From positions 5,606,001 to 5,670,000 of the forward strand of contig CATNEN010000011.1 of the NCBI GenBank assembly GCA_950097015.1: a stretch of 64,000 bases of DNA, written 5' to 3'. Below, piece after piece: positions 24,801 to 34,600 of the stretch. Position 1 is the stretch's first letter. Each line of letters starts with the position of its first letter. The notes below the pieces were generated by a model, which had not been told where the DNA came from, made no database searches, and worked only from the letters and a program-made list of their open reading frames with translations. This stretch comes from Macrostomum hystrix (taxonomy: Eukaryota; Platyhelminthes; Macrostomidae). A program made the translations under genes and the position numbers.

Positions 24801-25453
24801 AAGCGATGCAAAGTTAAGTGCCTTGCTAAAGGGCACAAATTTTTCCAGTGGAGTCGGGAATCGAACCCCCGACCTTCAAGTCGTGAGTCCGACGCTCTTA
24901 CCATTCACCCAGCTGAAAATGTTTACCAGGAGTAGCTGGGGGTGGAAATTAGGGCGGCTGATGCGGCCTCTCCAGTCCATGGACCGAACAGCTGTACACG
25001 GCGTTTGGAAATTCCTTTGAATTACTGTTTGTAAAAACTGTACAACTGTACAAATCCCAATTCCTTCGACCTTCGACTGCCACGCGCCCGCAGCCGTCGA
25101 GGCCGGCCAATGGCGGCCCTGCCGAGCGCCTGGAGCAGCGCGCCCGAGAATCCGGTTTGAACCGGTTGGCAGACGAAATTGTTCGCATACGCCAGGCCGC
25201 AGCGGCAGCGGACGGCGCCGCGTTGGCTGGCGCCCATCTGCCTGGCGACTTCGCCGACGAGGTTGGCACGATTCTGTCTGTTGACACCGTCGACACCTTC
25301 GCTGTGCCAGCAGCTGCACAACAGCCGGGCAAGACAAAGCAGCAGAAGCAGCATCAGGGCAAGGGAGGGAAATCCAAAGGTGGAAGGAAAGCCGCAGCTG
25401 GCAAAGGCAAAGCGGAAGAATCCGGAGGCAGTGAAGTCTGTACAATGCTCTAA
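15880..25453 (+). CDS. ankyrin-repeat protein, seven exons
   Basis: Exons: 15880-16329, 17003-17518, 19018-19461, 22684 (or 22690)-22881, 22978-23079, 24310-24642, 25094-25453. They give 800 (or 798) residues with a TAA stop. Every intron is GT-AG and phase 0, and the frame is open across all junctions. Residues 1-50 are acidic and disordered. Degenerate ankyrin units begin near residue 80 (DKNGNGWLHWLAV), 117 (NRTKNSALHFAVA) and 151 (IGIDPTFVNDKGRRAAQ). Another lies across exons 4-5 (KKSHSLAHWAVIFERRF, then VNLVDYCNRKAIDYS). The last exon ends in a Lys/Gly/Gln-rich tail (KGGKSKGGRKAAAGKGK). There is no signal peptide or membrane segment, so the protein is probably intracellular. Ankyrin repeats bind protein partners; no catalytic domain is visible and I do not recognise the orthologue. 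Exon 4 has two in-frame acceptors 6 bp apart (CAG-CTG-CAG), allowing a two-residue splice variant. Confidence 0.85.
16740..16830. mobile_element. fragment of tRNA-derived SINE-like element in ankyrin intron 1
   Basis: On the plus strand, gagcgtttaacgcgtttgc is one substitution from the A-box-like head of the SINE at 17.9 kb (gagcggttaacgcgtttgc). On the minus strand the segment attgcaggagggctgc plus ggca is shared with the plus strand at about 17,568. It looks like a rearranged fragment; no B-box was found. Confidence 0.5.
17560..17930 (-). mobile_element. tRNA-derived SINE-like element, minus orientation
   Basis: Read on the minus strand, the head carries a Pol III A-box-like string (TTAGAGCGGTTAACGC) and a B-box (GAGTTCGATTCC), as expected of a tRNA-derived promoter. 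The body that follows contains GGCTTGTCGTACAATTTA, GAGAAAGTCAGGGCAGATG and TACACACCTGTGTGA, ending near CTGCGGGTCTAGTGTC. The same body occurs at 17.94-18.16 kb and at 29.6 kb, which supports a dispersed family. It lies in ankyrin intron 2. Confidence 0.75.
17931..18160 (+). mobile_element. second SINE copy, inverted relative to the first
   Basis: The same body in plus orientation: ggcttgtcgtgcaattta, then gggaaagtcagggcaaatg, then tacacaccggtatgagtgtg, then ctgcgggtctagtgtc. It sits head to head with the element at 17,560-17,930, so the pair forms an imperfect palindrome of about 600 bp. A transcript crossing both would fold into a long hairpin. This copy has no clear B-box of its own. Confidence 0.7.
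18535..18945. repeat. 23-bp minisatellite in ankyrin intron 2
   Basis: About 18 degenerate copies of a 23-bp unit of the form aggaaatcccatagacaa plus tcagt, with variants in the second half (gggaaacaat, gacaaccagt). The complement carries TATGGGATTTCC, again a GGGATT core. Nothing else is recognisable between 18,161 and 19,017. Confidence 0.85.
19484..21060. repeat. 16-bp minisatellite in ankyrin intron 3, two YCAY motifs per unit
   Basis: About 98 copies of ttgggatctcatccat with minor variants (tcattcat, ttaggatc, gggagttta). It begins about 22 bp after the exon 3 donor (19462). Because 16 is not a multiple of three and the unit lacks stops, all three plus frames stay open for long stretches with no coding meaning. 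The transcribed strand reads UCAU and CCAU in nearly every unit, close to 200 YCAY motifs in 1.6 kb. Confidence 0.95.
21061..21537 (+). other. single-copy part of ankyrin intron 3
   Basis: AT-rich unique sequence between two arrays. No exon, ORF or element was recognised. Confidence 0.5.
21538..22620. repeat. 25-bp minisatellite in ankyrin intron 3
   Basis: About 42 copies of a 25-bp unit, gatcaagaatgaccattt plus ttgctat. Two copies of a punctuating palindromic insert (atctcat-ccattat-atgagat) occur at 21541 and 21716, exactly 175 bp (seven unit lengths) apart. A variant block at 21,900-22,230 uses gctgtttttgc and atcattccgc subtypes. The downstream edge is about 65 bp before the exon 4 acceptor. 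Confidence 0.93.
23100..24305. repeat. 20-bp minisatellite in ankyrin intron 5
   Basis: About 50 copies of cagacacatactaaatccat with a/g, cga/cca and tac/ttc variants; the edges are degenerate. Most units contain TACTAA, which resembles a splicing branch point, followed by catcag, which resembles a 3' splice site. The acceptor used for exon 6 (cag at 24307-24309) lies in the last decayed unit. Confidence 0.93.
24731..24997. mobile_element. TIR element with tRNA-like core in ankyrin intron 6
   Basis: The ends 24731-24754 and 24974-24997 are 24-bp inverted repeats with one mismatch (both begin GTACAGCTGTTC when read inward). Weaker inverted similarity extends inward for about 60-70 bp, through agctgggtgaa on the left and its complement near 24905-24915. 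On the minus strand the core reads AGCTGGGTGAATGGTAAGAG followed by GGGGGTTCGATTCCCGAC, which resembles a tRNA D-arm and TpsiC arm. No target-site duplication is clear. It may be a MITE-like fold-back element that captured, or derives from, a tRNA-related sequence. Confidence 0.7.
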
Positions 25454-25577
25454 AAGTGCGTAATGTTGCAGACCAATTAGAGAAAAACTTATCCGGTTCC
25501 ATTTAATTGAAAGCTTTCACTTTTTGTTTGCCCCAATATAAAGCCTGTCGGATTAATTAGCTCGTTTTAAAGAAAGC

Positions 25578-25583
25578 AATAAA
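25578..25583 (+). promoter_or_regulatory. candidate polyadenylation signal of the ankyrin gene
   Basis: The hexamer AATAAA lies 125 bp after the ankyrin stop codon and just before the 54-bp array, a normal distance for a short 3' UTR. The cleavage site is not determined. Confidence 0.5.
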
Positions 25584-25600
25584 TTAGCACTTACTTGACC

Positions 25601-26390
25601 ATGCCATCCGTGCAGACCCAGACCCACCCTAGACATTCCCCGCACCACGTGACCCTGCCATCCACGCAGCCCCAGCATCACCCTAGACATTCCTCACACC
25701 ACGTGACCCTGCCATCCACGCAGACCCAGACCCAACCTAGACATTCCCCGCACCACGTGACCCTGCCATCCACGCAGCCCCAGCATCACCCTAGACATTC
25801 CTCACACCACGTGACCCTGCCATCCACGCAGACCCAGACCCAACCTAGACATTCCCCGCACCACGTGACCCTGCCATCCACGCAGCCCCAGCATCACCCT
25901 AGACATTCCTCACACCACGTGACCCTGCCATCCACGCAGCCCCAGCATCACCCTAGACATTCCTCACACCACGTGACCCTGCCACCCGCGCAGCCCCAGC
26001 ATCACCCTAGACATTCCTCACACCACGTGACCCTGCCATCCACGCAGCCCCAGCATCACCCTAGACATTCCTCACACCACGTGACCCTGCCACCCGCGCA
26101 GCCCCAGCATCACCCTAGACATTCCTCACACCACGTGACCCTGCCATCCACGCAGCCCCAGCATCACCCTAGACATTCCTCACACCACGTGACCCTGCCA
26201 CCCGCGCAGCCCCAGCATCACCCTAGACATTCCTCACACCACGTGACCCTGCCACCCGCGCAGCCCCAGCATCACCCTAGACATTCCTCACACCACGTGA
26301 CCCTGCCACCCGCGCAGCCCCAGCATCACCCTAGACATTCCTCACACCACGTGACTCTGCCACCCGCGCAGCCCCACCCCCCACCTCAGA
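25601..26390 (+). repeat. 54-bp minisatellite, CACGTG in each unit, in-frame ORF
   Basis: About 14.6 copies of a 54-bp unit. The plus strand is open for 264 codons from the ATG at 25601 and reads as an 18-residue repeat (HHVTLPSTQPQHHPRHSS and variants). Two subtypes (STQPQ and PAQPQ, or STQTQT) alternate, which suggests duplication of unit pairs. Each unit carries cacCACGTGacc, a palindromic E-box core, 14 times in all. The array starts just after the ankyrin polyA candidate, has no upstream exon I can join, and its peptide resembles no family I know. I treat it as a minisatellite that happens to be open, with coding possible but unproven. Confidence 0.85.
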
Positions 26391-26955
26391 TATTTTAACG
26401 CTGTTAATTCCTAAATTGTGACGAAGCTTCAGGTACGAAGCCTCATGACAATGGCTTGCTTAGAAATTATTTTCGCCTATTTAAAGCCTGTCTTTTCGTT
26501 GCTCTTTAAAACAACAGATTTTTTGTTATTGATTTCAAGTCAAAGAGATTTTAATTTTTTTAAGCTAGAGCATAGAATGACTAAAATCGTTATTTCCGCA
26601 GAGACGTTTATATGAAGAGATCTGCTTGCTTTGCACTAATTACTGAAATTATTCTTAATTGGTATTCGATACATCCAAGAATTTCATTAATTCTTCAGGA
26701 CTGAAGTGGCTACAGTGCTTTACATTTTTGGTAAATAAAATAAATATTTTTGCACACTATTGTGCAAAAAATGCCTGAATAAACATTTTCCCTCTGATGA
26801 CAACCTGTAATTTTTAAATCATGTGGTTGAAGTTAAGATTATTAATGCAAATCATGCTTCTACACTTAATGAAGTGTCGCATCCATTAAAAAATGATGCA
26901 CTATAAACTAACCTCATGACGGCCGCCTAATAAAATTCCTCGATACGCCTTTCCT
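26391..26955. other. AT-rich intergenic spacer with a perfect hairpin
   Basis: No gene is supported. At 26747-26770 there is a perfect 10-bp inverted repeat (tttttgcaca and tgtgcaaaaa) around a 4-nt loop. The function is unknown. Confidence 0.5.
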
Positions 26956-27305
26956 AGGCCTACCTCATAGGACACCCACCCCACGCCATTCGCCACCCAT
27001 CTAAAATCCACCCCACGCCATTCGTAACCCATCTGGCATCCACCCACGTCTTTCCTACTCTATCTAACACCCACCCCATGCCTTTCGTACCCCATCTAGA
27101 ACCCACCCCATGCCTTTCGTACCCCATCTAGAACCCACCCCACGCCTTTCCTATCCCATCTGACACCCACCCCACGCCTTTCGTACCCCCATCTGACACC
27201 CACCCCACGCCTTTCCTATCCCATCTGACACCCACCCCACGCCTTTCGTACCCCCCCATCTGACACCCACCCCACGAATTTCCAACCCACAGGACACCCA
27301 TCTCA
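26956..27305. repeat. 32-bp C-rich minisatellite
   Basis: About ten degenerate copies of a roughly 32-bp unit with the core cacgcctttcgtacccc followed by atctgacacccaccc. The minus-strand 64-aa ORF here is a by-product of the repeat. Confidence 0.85.
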
Positions 27306-28565
27306 CGCCACAGATTACTCACTAGTTGTAAGAGACGATAAGCAAAACAATTTTTATGAAACTGCCTAAAAACTTTATTTGATGTTTCAGCTTATCTTAC
27401 TAAAACAAACTTACGGAAGCCAGCACGTTCTAACTAGTTGAGTTCTGGTTAAAAGTAATTTCTAAAAGTGAGCAAATAGGCAACACACGACTTGTTCTCG
27501 GAAAAAAATATTTTTACAATGTTCTTGCAGCAGCAATAAAAAGTACATTTCTACAGGAGCACCAGCTCTAATGGCCTCAGAAACAAAAAAGAAAACGAAA
27601 AACTTAACTACAAGCGTACATAGACGCAGTAAATGAGCATTTTTAACAGTAGAACCAGCTAGCTTTATGGCACACAATTGTTAGCATAAAAAGTCAAATT
27701 AATCGATACACTCAAAAGCTACTAAAATAAAGAAAGTATTTTTACATCATATCACAGTGGTTCGGGTTTCTAACTGTGCAGTTTTCAAAATAAGCAAAGG
27801 CAAAATACGAGCACTCAAAGCTTCCAAAAATTAATTCCGGAAAAAATTGTCACAACGAAACGAAAAAACTGGAAACGCTAAAATTTAATTCGAAAACACC
27901 TTCGCACTTTAGTTAAAAAATAAAGCTAGAAGTAAACGTCAAATTACGAAAACTTAACAGTGCGTTAAAACTTGAAAGATAACTGTTTGTAACCATCAAA
28001 GTGCAACATTGATTAGCAGACAATTTCGTAAATCTTTCAGAAAATTCATAGTAATAAGCAACACCTTTATCATATTTTTTAAGTCAGTAAATGAGTAAAT
28101 TTTATAAATACGAGATAAGATTTCGTAAAAATAAATAAATAAATATGAGCAAATTCAATTGAGTTTCCGTACCTTTCGCCGACCTTGCATTTAATAAAAC
28201 TATTACCTGTACATCCAAGCAATTCAAAATATGTAATTTCAATCAGACACTAAGAATTTTATTTATGGATTCTATAAATAGCAACCCGCTTAAATGTACT
28301 ATATAATGTGCTAAAATAGCACCAAATTGTACTCTAAATAATATCACGCAAGCATGGCGTGTCAGTTGACCTTCAAATGAACCCTCATTGACTTTTGATT
28401 GGCTCTGCATAACTTAGCCTAGCTCTTTCTTTGTTAACATCCTGAGAATCTTCAAGTGCAACGTAATAAAATGTACTTAAAAATGTCCCTTTATAATAAT
28501 CAAAAGTGCATAAAAGCAATAAATAACTCGTATACGCGTCCTAATCTAACTTGTAACACTTGCAA
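27306..28565 (-). other. 3' UTR or flank of the giant repeat gene
   Basis: AT-rich single-copy DNA follows the stop codon of the giant gene. No ORF of substance is present. Minus-strand AATAAA occurs at 28258-28263, about 300 bp after the stop, and again at 27374-27379. Confidence 0.5.
28258..28263 (-). promoter_or_regulatory. candidate polyadenylation signal of the giant gene
   Basis: AATAAA on the minus strand about 300 bp downstream of the TAG at 28566-28568. It is the first such hexamer I noticed after the stop. Confidence 0.4.
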
Positions 28566-28668
28566 CTACAGCTCGCCCTGAGACCGGGGGCTGTTCATGA
28601 GACTGTTTAGTCCGGCGCGCGCTTCCTCCAGATTAATTCGAGCCTGGTGCAGCATTTCGGCGGAGGCA
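28566..28668 (-). CDS. last exon of the giant gene
   Basis: 103 nt with acceptor CTGCCCGCAG|T. The first base completes the AGT codon begun in the previous exon. The peptide ASAEMLHQARINLEEARAGL continues to ...SPRSQGEL and TAG at 28566-28568. An amphipathic helix is likely. The GC content is clearly higher than in the flanking DNA. Confidence 0.75.
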
Positions 28669-31600
28669 CTGCGGGCAGCAAGGTGACGTTTTGGGTGGCT
28701 TAAAATCGGACGAAAGTCTGAAAAACTTGAAAATACATTCAATTTTCTGACAAACATGTAGACAACAGGTGACTCCAATATGTTGTCATTGTGTTTGTAC
28801 GGTTAAGGGATCCTGTTTAACACGTCGGGCGTCGTGTCTAACAGGTATGACGTCATGTCTAACAGATAATGCGCCTTCTCTAACATGTAAAGTGTCGTGC
28901 CTAACAGGTAATGAGTCCTATCTAACAGATAATGCGTCCTGTCCAAACAGGTAAAGTGTCATGTATAACACGTAAAGGTTCGTATCTAACAGACAAGGCA
29001 TTGTGTCAAACAAGGTAAGGCGTCCTTTCTCGGAAGTAAGGCATTCCGTTTAACAGATAAGGTGTCGTGTCTAACAGGTAATGCATAGTGTCTAACAGGT
29101 AAGGTCAGACGTCGTGTCTAACAGGTAAGACGTCATGTCCAACAGGTGGGTAAATTCACCTGTTTGTGGGCTCCATGTTGCGTGGCCTATCAACAGGCAC
29201 CTGCATCTGCCTGTAGCTTTGCCGAAGTTGTCGCAGGTCCTCGTCCACGCTCTGCGCAAAGTTCAGTGGCAAATATAAAAAAATTAATGTGAGAGTTTAG
29301 CATATTAATTCGCGTTCTGAATAAAATTTCGTCTCTCAAAACAATTAGTTCAAAAAGAAATGTTTGCAGTTGTCAAATTTTAATGTGAATTTTAGTATAT
29401 TTACAATTACATGCATCTGGCTAACTCAAACTAGATTCGTTAGTTACTGCAAAAGCTACAAATATATGAAGAACAAATGCTATTGCAATCCGAATCGCAA
29501 TTGGATTGTAGAATTAAAGGAAAATTTAATTTAAAAAAGCTACGACGGTTAATGAAACGACTATGTGTCTGACTCTAGCACTAATGGTATTGAGTTCGAA
29601 TCCGTGCCTAAGAATCAACAGTTTGACTGTTGGCGATGAGAAATTCAGGGCAGATGTACACACCTGTGTGACTTAATGAGCGCGTGTGGGTCGTCATATC
29701 ATACACCGGTGTCCGCAGCTCATTACTGTTTTGTTAGAATTTAGTGCAAAGTTGTTAGCGCTAGGACAACCAAGAACAAAATCAGCAGGTATTCTAAGGC
29801 CGACAGATGTGAAAAAAGTTTGTTCTTGAATTTTGTGTGTTCGGAGCAAATAAAAATGTTCAAGGTAGGTTGTTCTACTGTTAATGGTTCGTACGTTAAG
29901 TCCTCAATCTTATTTTTGAAGAACAAACAGTTTTATTAAGTAGACTTTAGTTCAAACGTCTCTGCACATGTTAATGATCAAGACTTGGTTGTTAATATTT
30001 TGTTAGTCAATTCTGTTTTTCAATTTCCGATCGCATTGCGCTAAGTCAGCGCTGACAAAACCTACACGCGGCTGCAGCTGTCCCCTGTTTCTGTTGGCTG
30101 TCACCAGAGCCGACGCCACAATCTGGCAGTTAATTTTATATGGGCACAATGCGGTCACAAACGTTGGGTCATGATACAATTATGCAATTTTTTCAGTACC
30201 TCCCAAATTATTCAACCAATCACCATGAAAATCCTGACAACTGGTTAACATTTTCCGCTCTATCCGATGACAGAACTTCCAGAATCACAAAACATCAGCT
30301 TCGTCGATATATTCAACGATTCTCGTCGGGGCGGCTGGTGACAAGAACCACAAAAGACATACTTTTTCAGCTCACAAAATTTCATAATGTAATCATGTCA
30401 ATTTTTTCAGATGGTGGAGTTAGTAGGCAGTGGGTATTTGAAATACCCCGGTGGTTTTTTCCCAGGGGGAAAATAGTGGTCTTACTACTGTTAACTATTT
30501 AGCTAGATTGAAAGCAACAGAAAATGTTGGCTGTAACGTAGCTGAAGCGTAAATCAATTAGGAGCAACGATAGCAAGCATTCAAGCTATCAATCAGTCTT
30601 GCGAATATGAAATGTACAAAGCAAATAATTGGCATGAATTTAGACATAAATATGTCGCCAGTAAAGAAAGAAGTAATCTCATCGCGGAAATGCTTCTAAA
30701 CAAGCTCCTCACGACCTGAAGAAACTCACCTGGCTGATTCGAGCCGAGCGATTCAGCGCATCCAAGGCAGACTCAGTCCGGATGGCCGGCCGGCCTTCCC
30801 TGTCCAGATAGGAACCCGCTGCGGCCGCTGGACGACGTGGCAGTCGCGGAGGTCGCGGAACTGCTGCTGCTGGCGAAGCTGAAGCTCCAGGTGTTGATCT
30901 CGGCGATTGGCGGTAATCCTCGACACTGGCGGAGGAGCCGGACCGCGCATATTCGGGTACAGTGGTCGCTGATGATGTCGGAGCGGCTGTCGTAGCCGAT
31001 GCGGTGGCCTGGGGCACTGAAGCTCCCTGAACGATGTTCGGTCGTAGAAGCTTGCTCCGCTCGGCAGTCAGCTTGCGAGCGAGCTCGGACGCACCGGAGC
31101 CGCTGGCGGACGCGCGCGACCCTGCCATTTGGCACTGCGCAAGCAGCCGGGTGGACTCCAGCTGAGAATTAGCGAACTGGCGCTCGCGCTTGAACATTTC
31201 CATCTGGGTGCGAAATTCTTCATTGCGAATCTCCGTTCTCACCTGGCTGCCGCGAGGTGGAATCGGCTGCTGGCCTGCAGACGTAGTAGAATGAGTTTGG
31301 GTTGGTGGTGGACGCGAGCGCGCCGGAGCTCGGTGTACAGTTGTGCGCACAGAAGCGGCAACTTCGATGTTGCGCTGCGACATCTCTGGCTGTGGCTCCG
31401 GAGACGAAGGTCGTGATTGCTCCGGTGAACTATCAACTGTCGCCAGAAGCAGATCAGTTTGACCACGGATGTAGTTTAGCTGCGCCTCAACCATCTCCTC
31501 CCAGGTGCGGCATCGGTTGAGGTCCAACATGATTAGATCTCTCACAAACCGATCCGATCGAGGAGTGCCCGTCTCAGCATCAGTGGACACGGAAATTTCC

Positions 31601-34600
31601 CTAGTGCGGCGCTGAGGAACCTGAGGTTGGGCAGCATCCCTGGGCCTGCCAACAACCAAGGCGTCGATGTGTTCTACAGAACGCGATCGAACCAGCTGAG
31701 ATTCAGAGCCACTAAGTGATGGCGGCAGGCGAGCGAGATCACGAGAAGATTGCGACTGCCGCTCGCTGAAGGGCTGACAACTATTAGGAACAGACAAGGA
31801 GACCGGATCGGCCGCCGTAGTCTCATCAGAATCAGCCAGGCTATCCGGAATGGATAAGGCAGGAACCATTCGTGACGGCTCCGAGACCCCGTCAGGCACG
31901 GAAGCGAACGATGTCCGCCTGGTGGTATCGACAGGCAGATTTTGCATAGACTGGGACAACCGCGTCGCATCCTCCCACTGTTCATTCTCATCACGAACGG
32001 CAGGTGAATCTGTTTGGGTAGCAGACTCAACTAAGGGCATCCTAAGTGCAGGAACAAGTAAAGAATATGTTTGAAGACTCGCAACAGACGGAATGTGAAC
32101 CGGGTCGACCGCATTCGCAGCACGGTCCATCACGGCCTCACTCGGGCATTTCACCTCCTTGACGGCTTGGGCCACCTTGCCCAGAGCGTCTAGCTGCTCA
32201 GCCGTCATCGTGTCGCCGGCCTTCTTGCTCTCCAGGGCGCTCAGCACTGCCAGAGCGGAACTAGCGTCTGCTTCACTAATTCCGAGGCTCTCCGGATTCT
32301 CTTCCAGAACCTTCTTCATGGCTTCACTGCTGGCAGCGAGATCTTCGGCCTGCTTTTCACTCAGCTTCTTGTCTTTGCCGTCGCCAGCGAGACAAGACAG
32401 CGCCTTCAGTTTGCTGGCTGCCTGGCCGACCTCTTCCACAGCGGCGTCCTTCTCTGCCTCACTCGGCGACTTGGACGACTCGGCTTCCTTCTTTTTCGTC
32501 TTGTCAGTCTTCTTCTTTTTTTTGGAGAGCTGAGCGAGCGCCAAGCCGAGCTGCTTCTTTTCAGCGTCCGACAGAGCGTCCAACGGCTTGTCCTTGACGC
32601 TGTGTAGCAGCGCTGCAAGCACTGCCTTTTCCTCCTCGCTGAGTCCACTGTCACCAGAAGCGAGCACGTCATCGATCGCATTCACTGCCTCACTGACCGC
32701 ATTTCGCTCGGATTCAGTTAGTTCGGCAGCCCTGCTTCCGCGACGCTTCAGCACGTTCTCAGCCAGCTTTAATGCGTCTCGAGCGTTCTCATCTAGACCG
32801 GCCTTCTCTGCAGCACTCTTCTCTAATGGACCATCCGATGCCTTTTGCAGTGCATCTCTCAGAGCGGCCTGCTCCTCTGGAGTCAGTGCAACAGTCTTGC
32901 CACTCTGCTCGGCGTCCTCCACCTTCTTCATCGCCTGAGCCAATGCACCTGTCTCGTCAGCAGCAGCGTCTAGGGACTTCTGAAGGGCTTTAGCAATGCC
33001 CTTTGCCGTCTCGGCGTCGACCTGTCCGTCCGTCTTCGCCAGATCCGACAGCGCCTCCTTGCTTGCATCAGCCTGCTTCACCTGCTCTAGGCTCTCCTCG
33101 ACGGCCTTGGCTACCTTGCCCAGAGCGTCTAGCTGCTCAGCCGTCATCGTGTCGCCGGCCTTCTTGCTCTCCAGGGCGCTCAGCACTGCCAGAGCGGAAC
33201 TAGCGTCTGCTTCACTAATTCCGAGGCTCTCCGGATTCTCTTCCAGAACCTTCTTCAAGGCTTCACTGCTGGCAGCGAGATCTTCGGCCTGCTTTTCACT
33301 CAGCTTCTTGTCTTTGCCGTCGCCAGCGAGCCAAGACAGCGCCTTCAGTTTGCTGGCTGCCTGGCCGACCTCTTCCACAGCGGCGTCCTTCTCTGCCTCA
33401 CTCGGCGACTTGGACGACTCGGCTTCCTTCTTTTTCGTCTTGACAGTCTTCTTCTTTTTCTTGGAGAGCTGAGCGAGCGCCTTGCCGAGCTGCTTCTTTT
33501 CAGCGTCCGACAGAGCGTCCAACGGCTTGTCCTTGACGCTGTGTAGCAGCGCTGCAAGCACTGCCTTTTCCTCCTCGCTGAGTCCACTGTCACCAGAAGC
33601 GAGCACGTCATCAATCGCATTCACTGCCTCACTGACCGCATTTCGCTCGGATTCAGTTAGTCCGGCAGCCTTGCTTCCGCGACGCTTCAGCACGTTCTCA
33701 GCCAGCTTTAATGCGTCTCGAGCGTTCTCATCTAGACCGGCCTTCTCTGCAGCACTCTTCTCTAATGGACCATCCGATGCCTTTTGCAGTGCATCTCTCA
33801 GAGCGGCCTGCTCCTCTGGAGTCAGTGCAACAGTCTTGCCACTCTGCTCGGCGTCCTCCACCTTCTTCATCGCCTGAGCCAATGCACCTGTCTCGTCAGC
33901 AGCAGCGTCTAGGGACTTCTGAAGGGCTTTAGCAATGCCCTTTGCCGTCTCGGCGTCGACCTGTCCGTCCGTCTTCGCCAGATCCGACAGCGCGTCCTTG
34001 CTTGCATCAGCATGCTTCACCTGCTCTAGGCTCTCCTCGACGGCCTTGGCTACCTTGCCCAGAGCGTCTAGCTGCTCAGCCGTCATCGTGTCGCCGGCCT
34101 TCTTGCTCTCCAGGGCGCTCAGCACTGCCAGAGCGGAACTAGCGTCTGCTTCACTAATTCCGAGGCTCTCCGGATTCTCTTCCAGAACCTTCTTCATGGC
34201 TTCACTGCTGGCAGCGAGATCTTCGGCCTGCTTTTCACTCAGCTTCTTGTCTTTGCCGTCGCCAGCGAGACAAGACAGCGCCTTCAGTTTGCTGGCTGCC
34301 TGGCCGACCTCTTCCACAGCGGCGTCCTTCTCTGCCTCACTCGGCGACTTGGACGACTCGGCTTCCTTCTTTTTCGTCTTGTCAGTCTTCTTCTTTTTCT
34401 TGGAGAGCTGAGCGAGCGCCTTGCCGAGCTGCTTCTTTTCAGCGTCCGACAGAGCGTCCAACGGCTTGTCCTTGACGCTGTGTAGCAGCGCTGCAAGCAC
34501 TGCCTTTTCCTCCTCGCTGAGTCCACTGTCACCAGAAGCGAGCACGTCATCGATCGCATTCACTGCCTCACTGACCGCATTTCGCTCGGATTCAGTTAGT

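Noticed and set aside
24843-24918. Functional tRNA gene on the minus strand
   Set aside because: The D-arm and B-box are recognisable, but the T-stem pairs poorly and I could not form a 7-bp acceptor stem. It is better read as a tRNA-derived part of the TIR element.
24296-25502. Minus-strand ORFs of 80-208 codons across the last ankyrin exons
   Set aside because: They are antisense to GC-rich exons 6 and 7 and to the mobile element, with low-complexity content and no motif.
30140-30502. 120-codon plus-strand ORF
   Set aside because: It lies inside the giant-gene intron, with no recognisable motif, atypical composition and no splice partner. It is probably chance.
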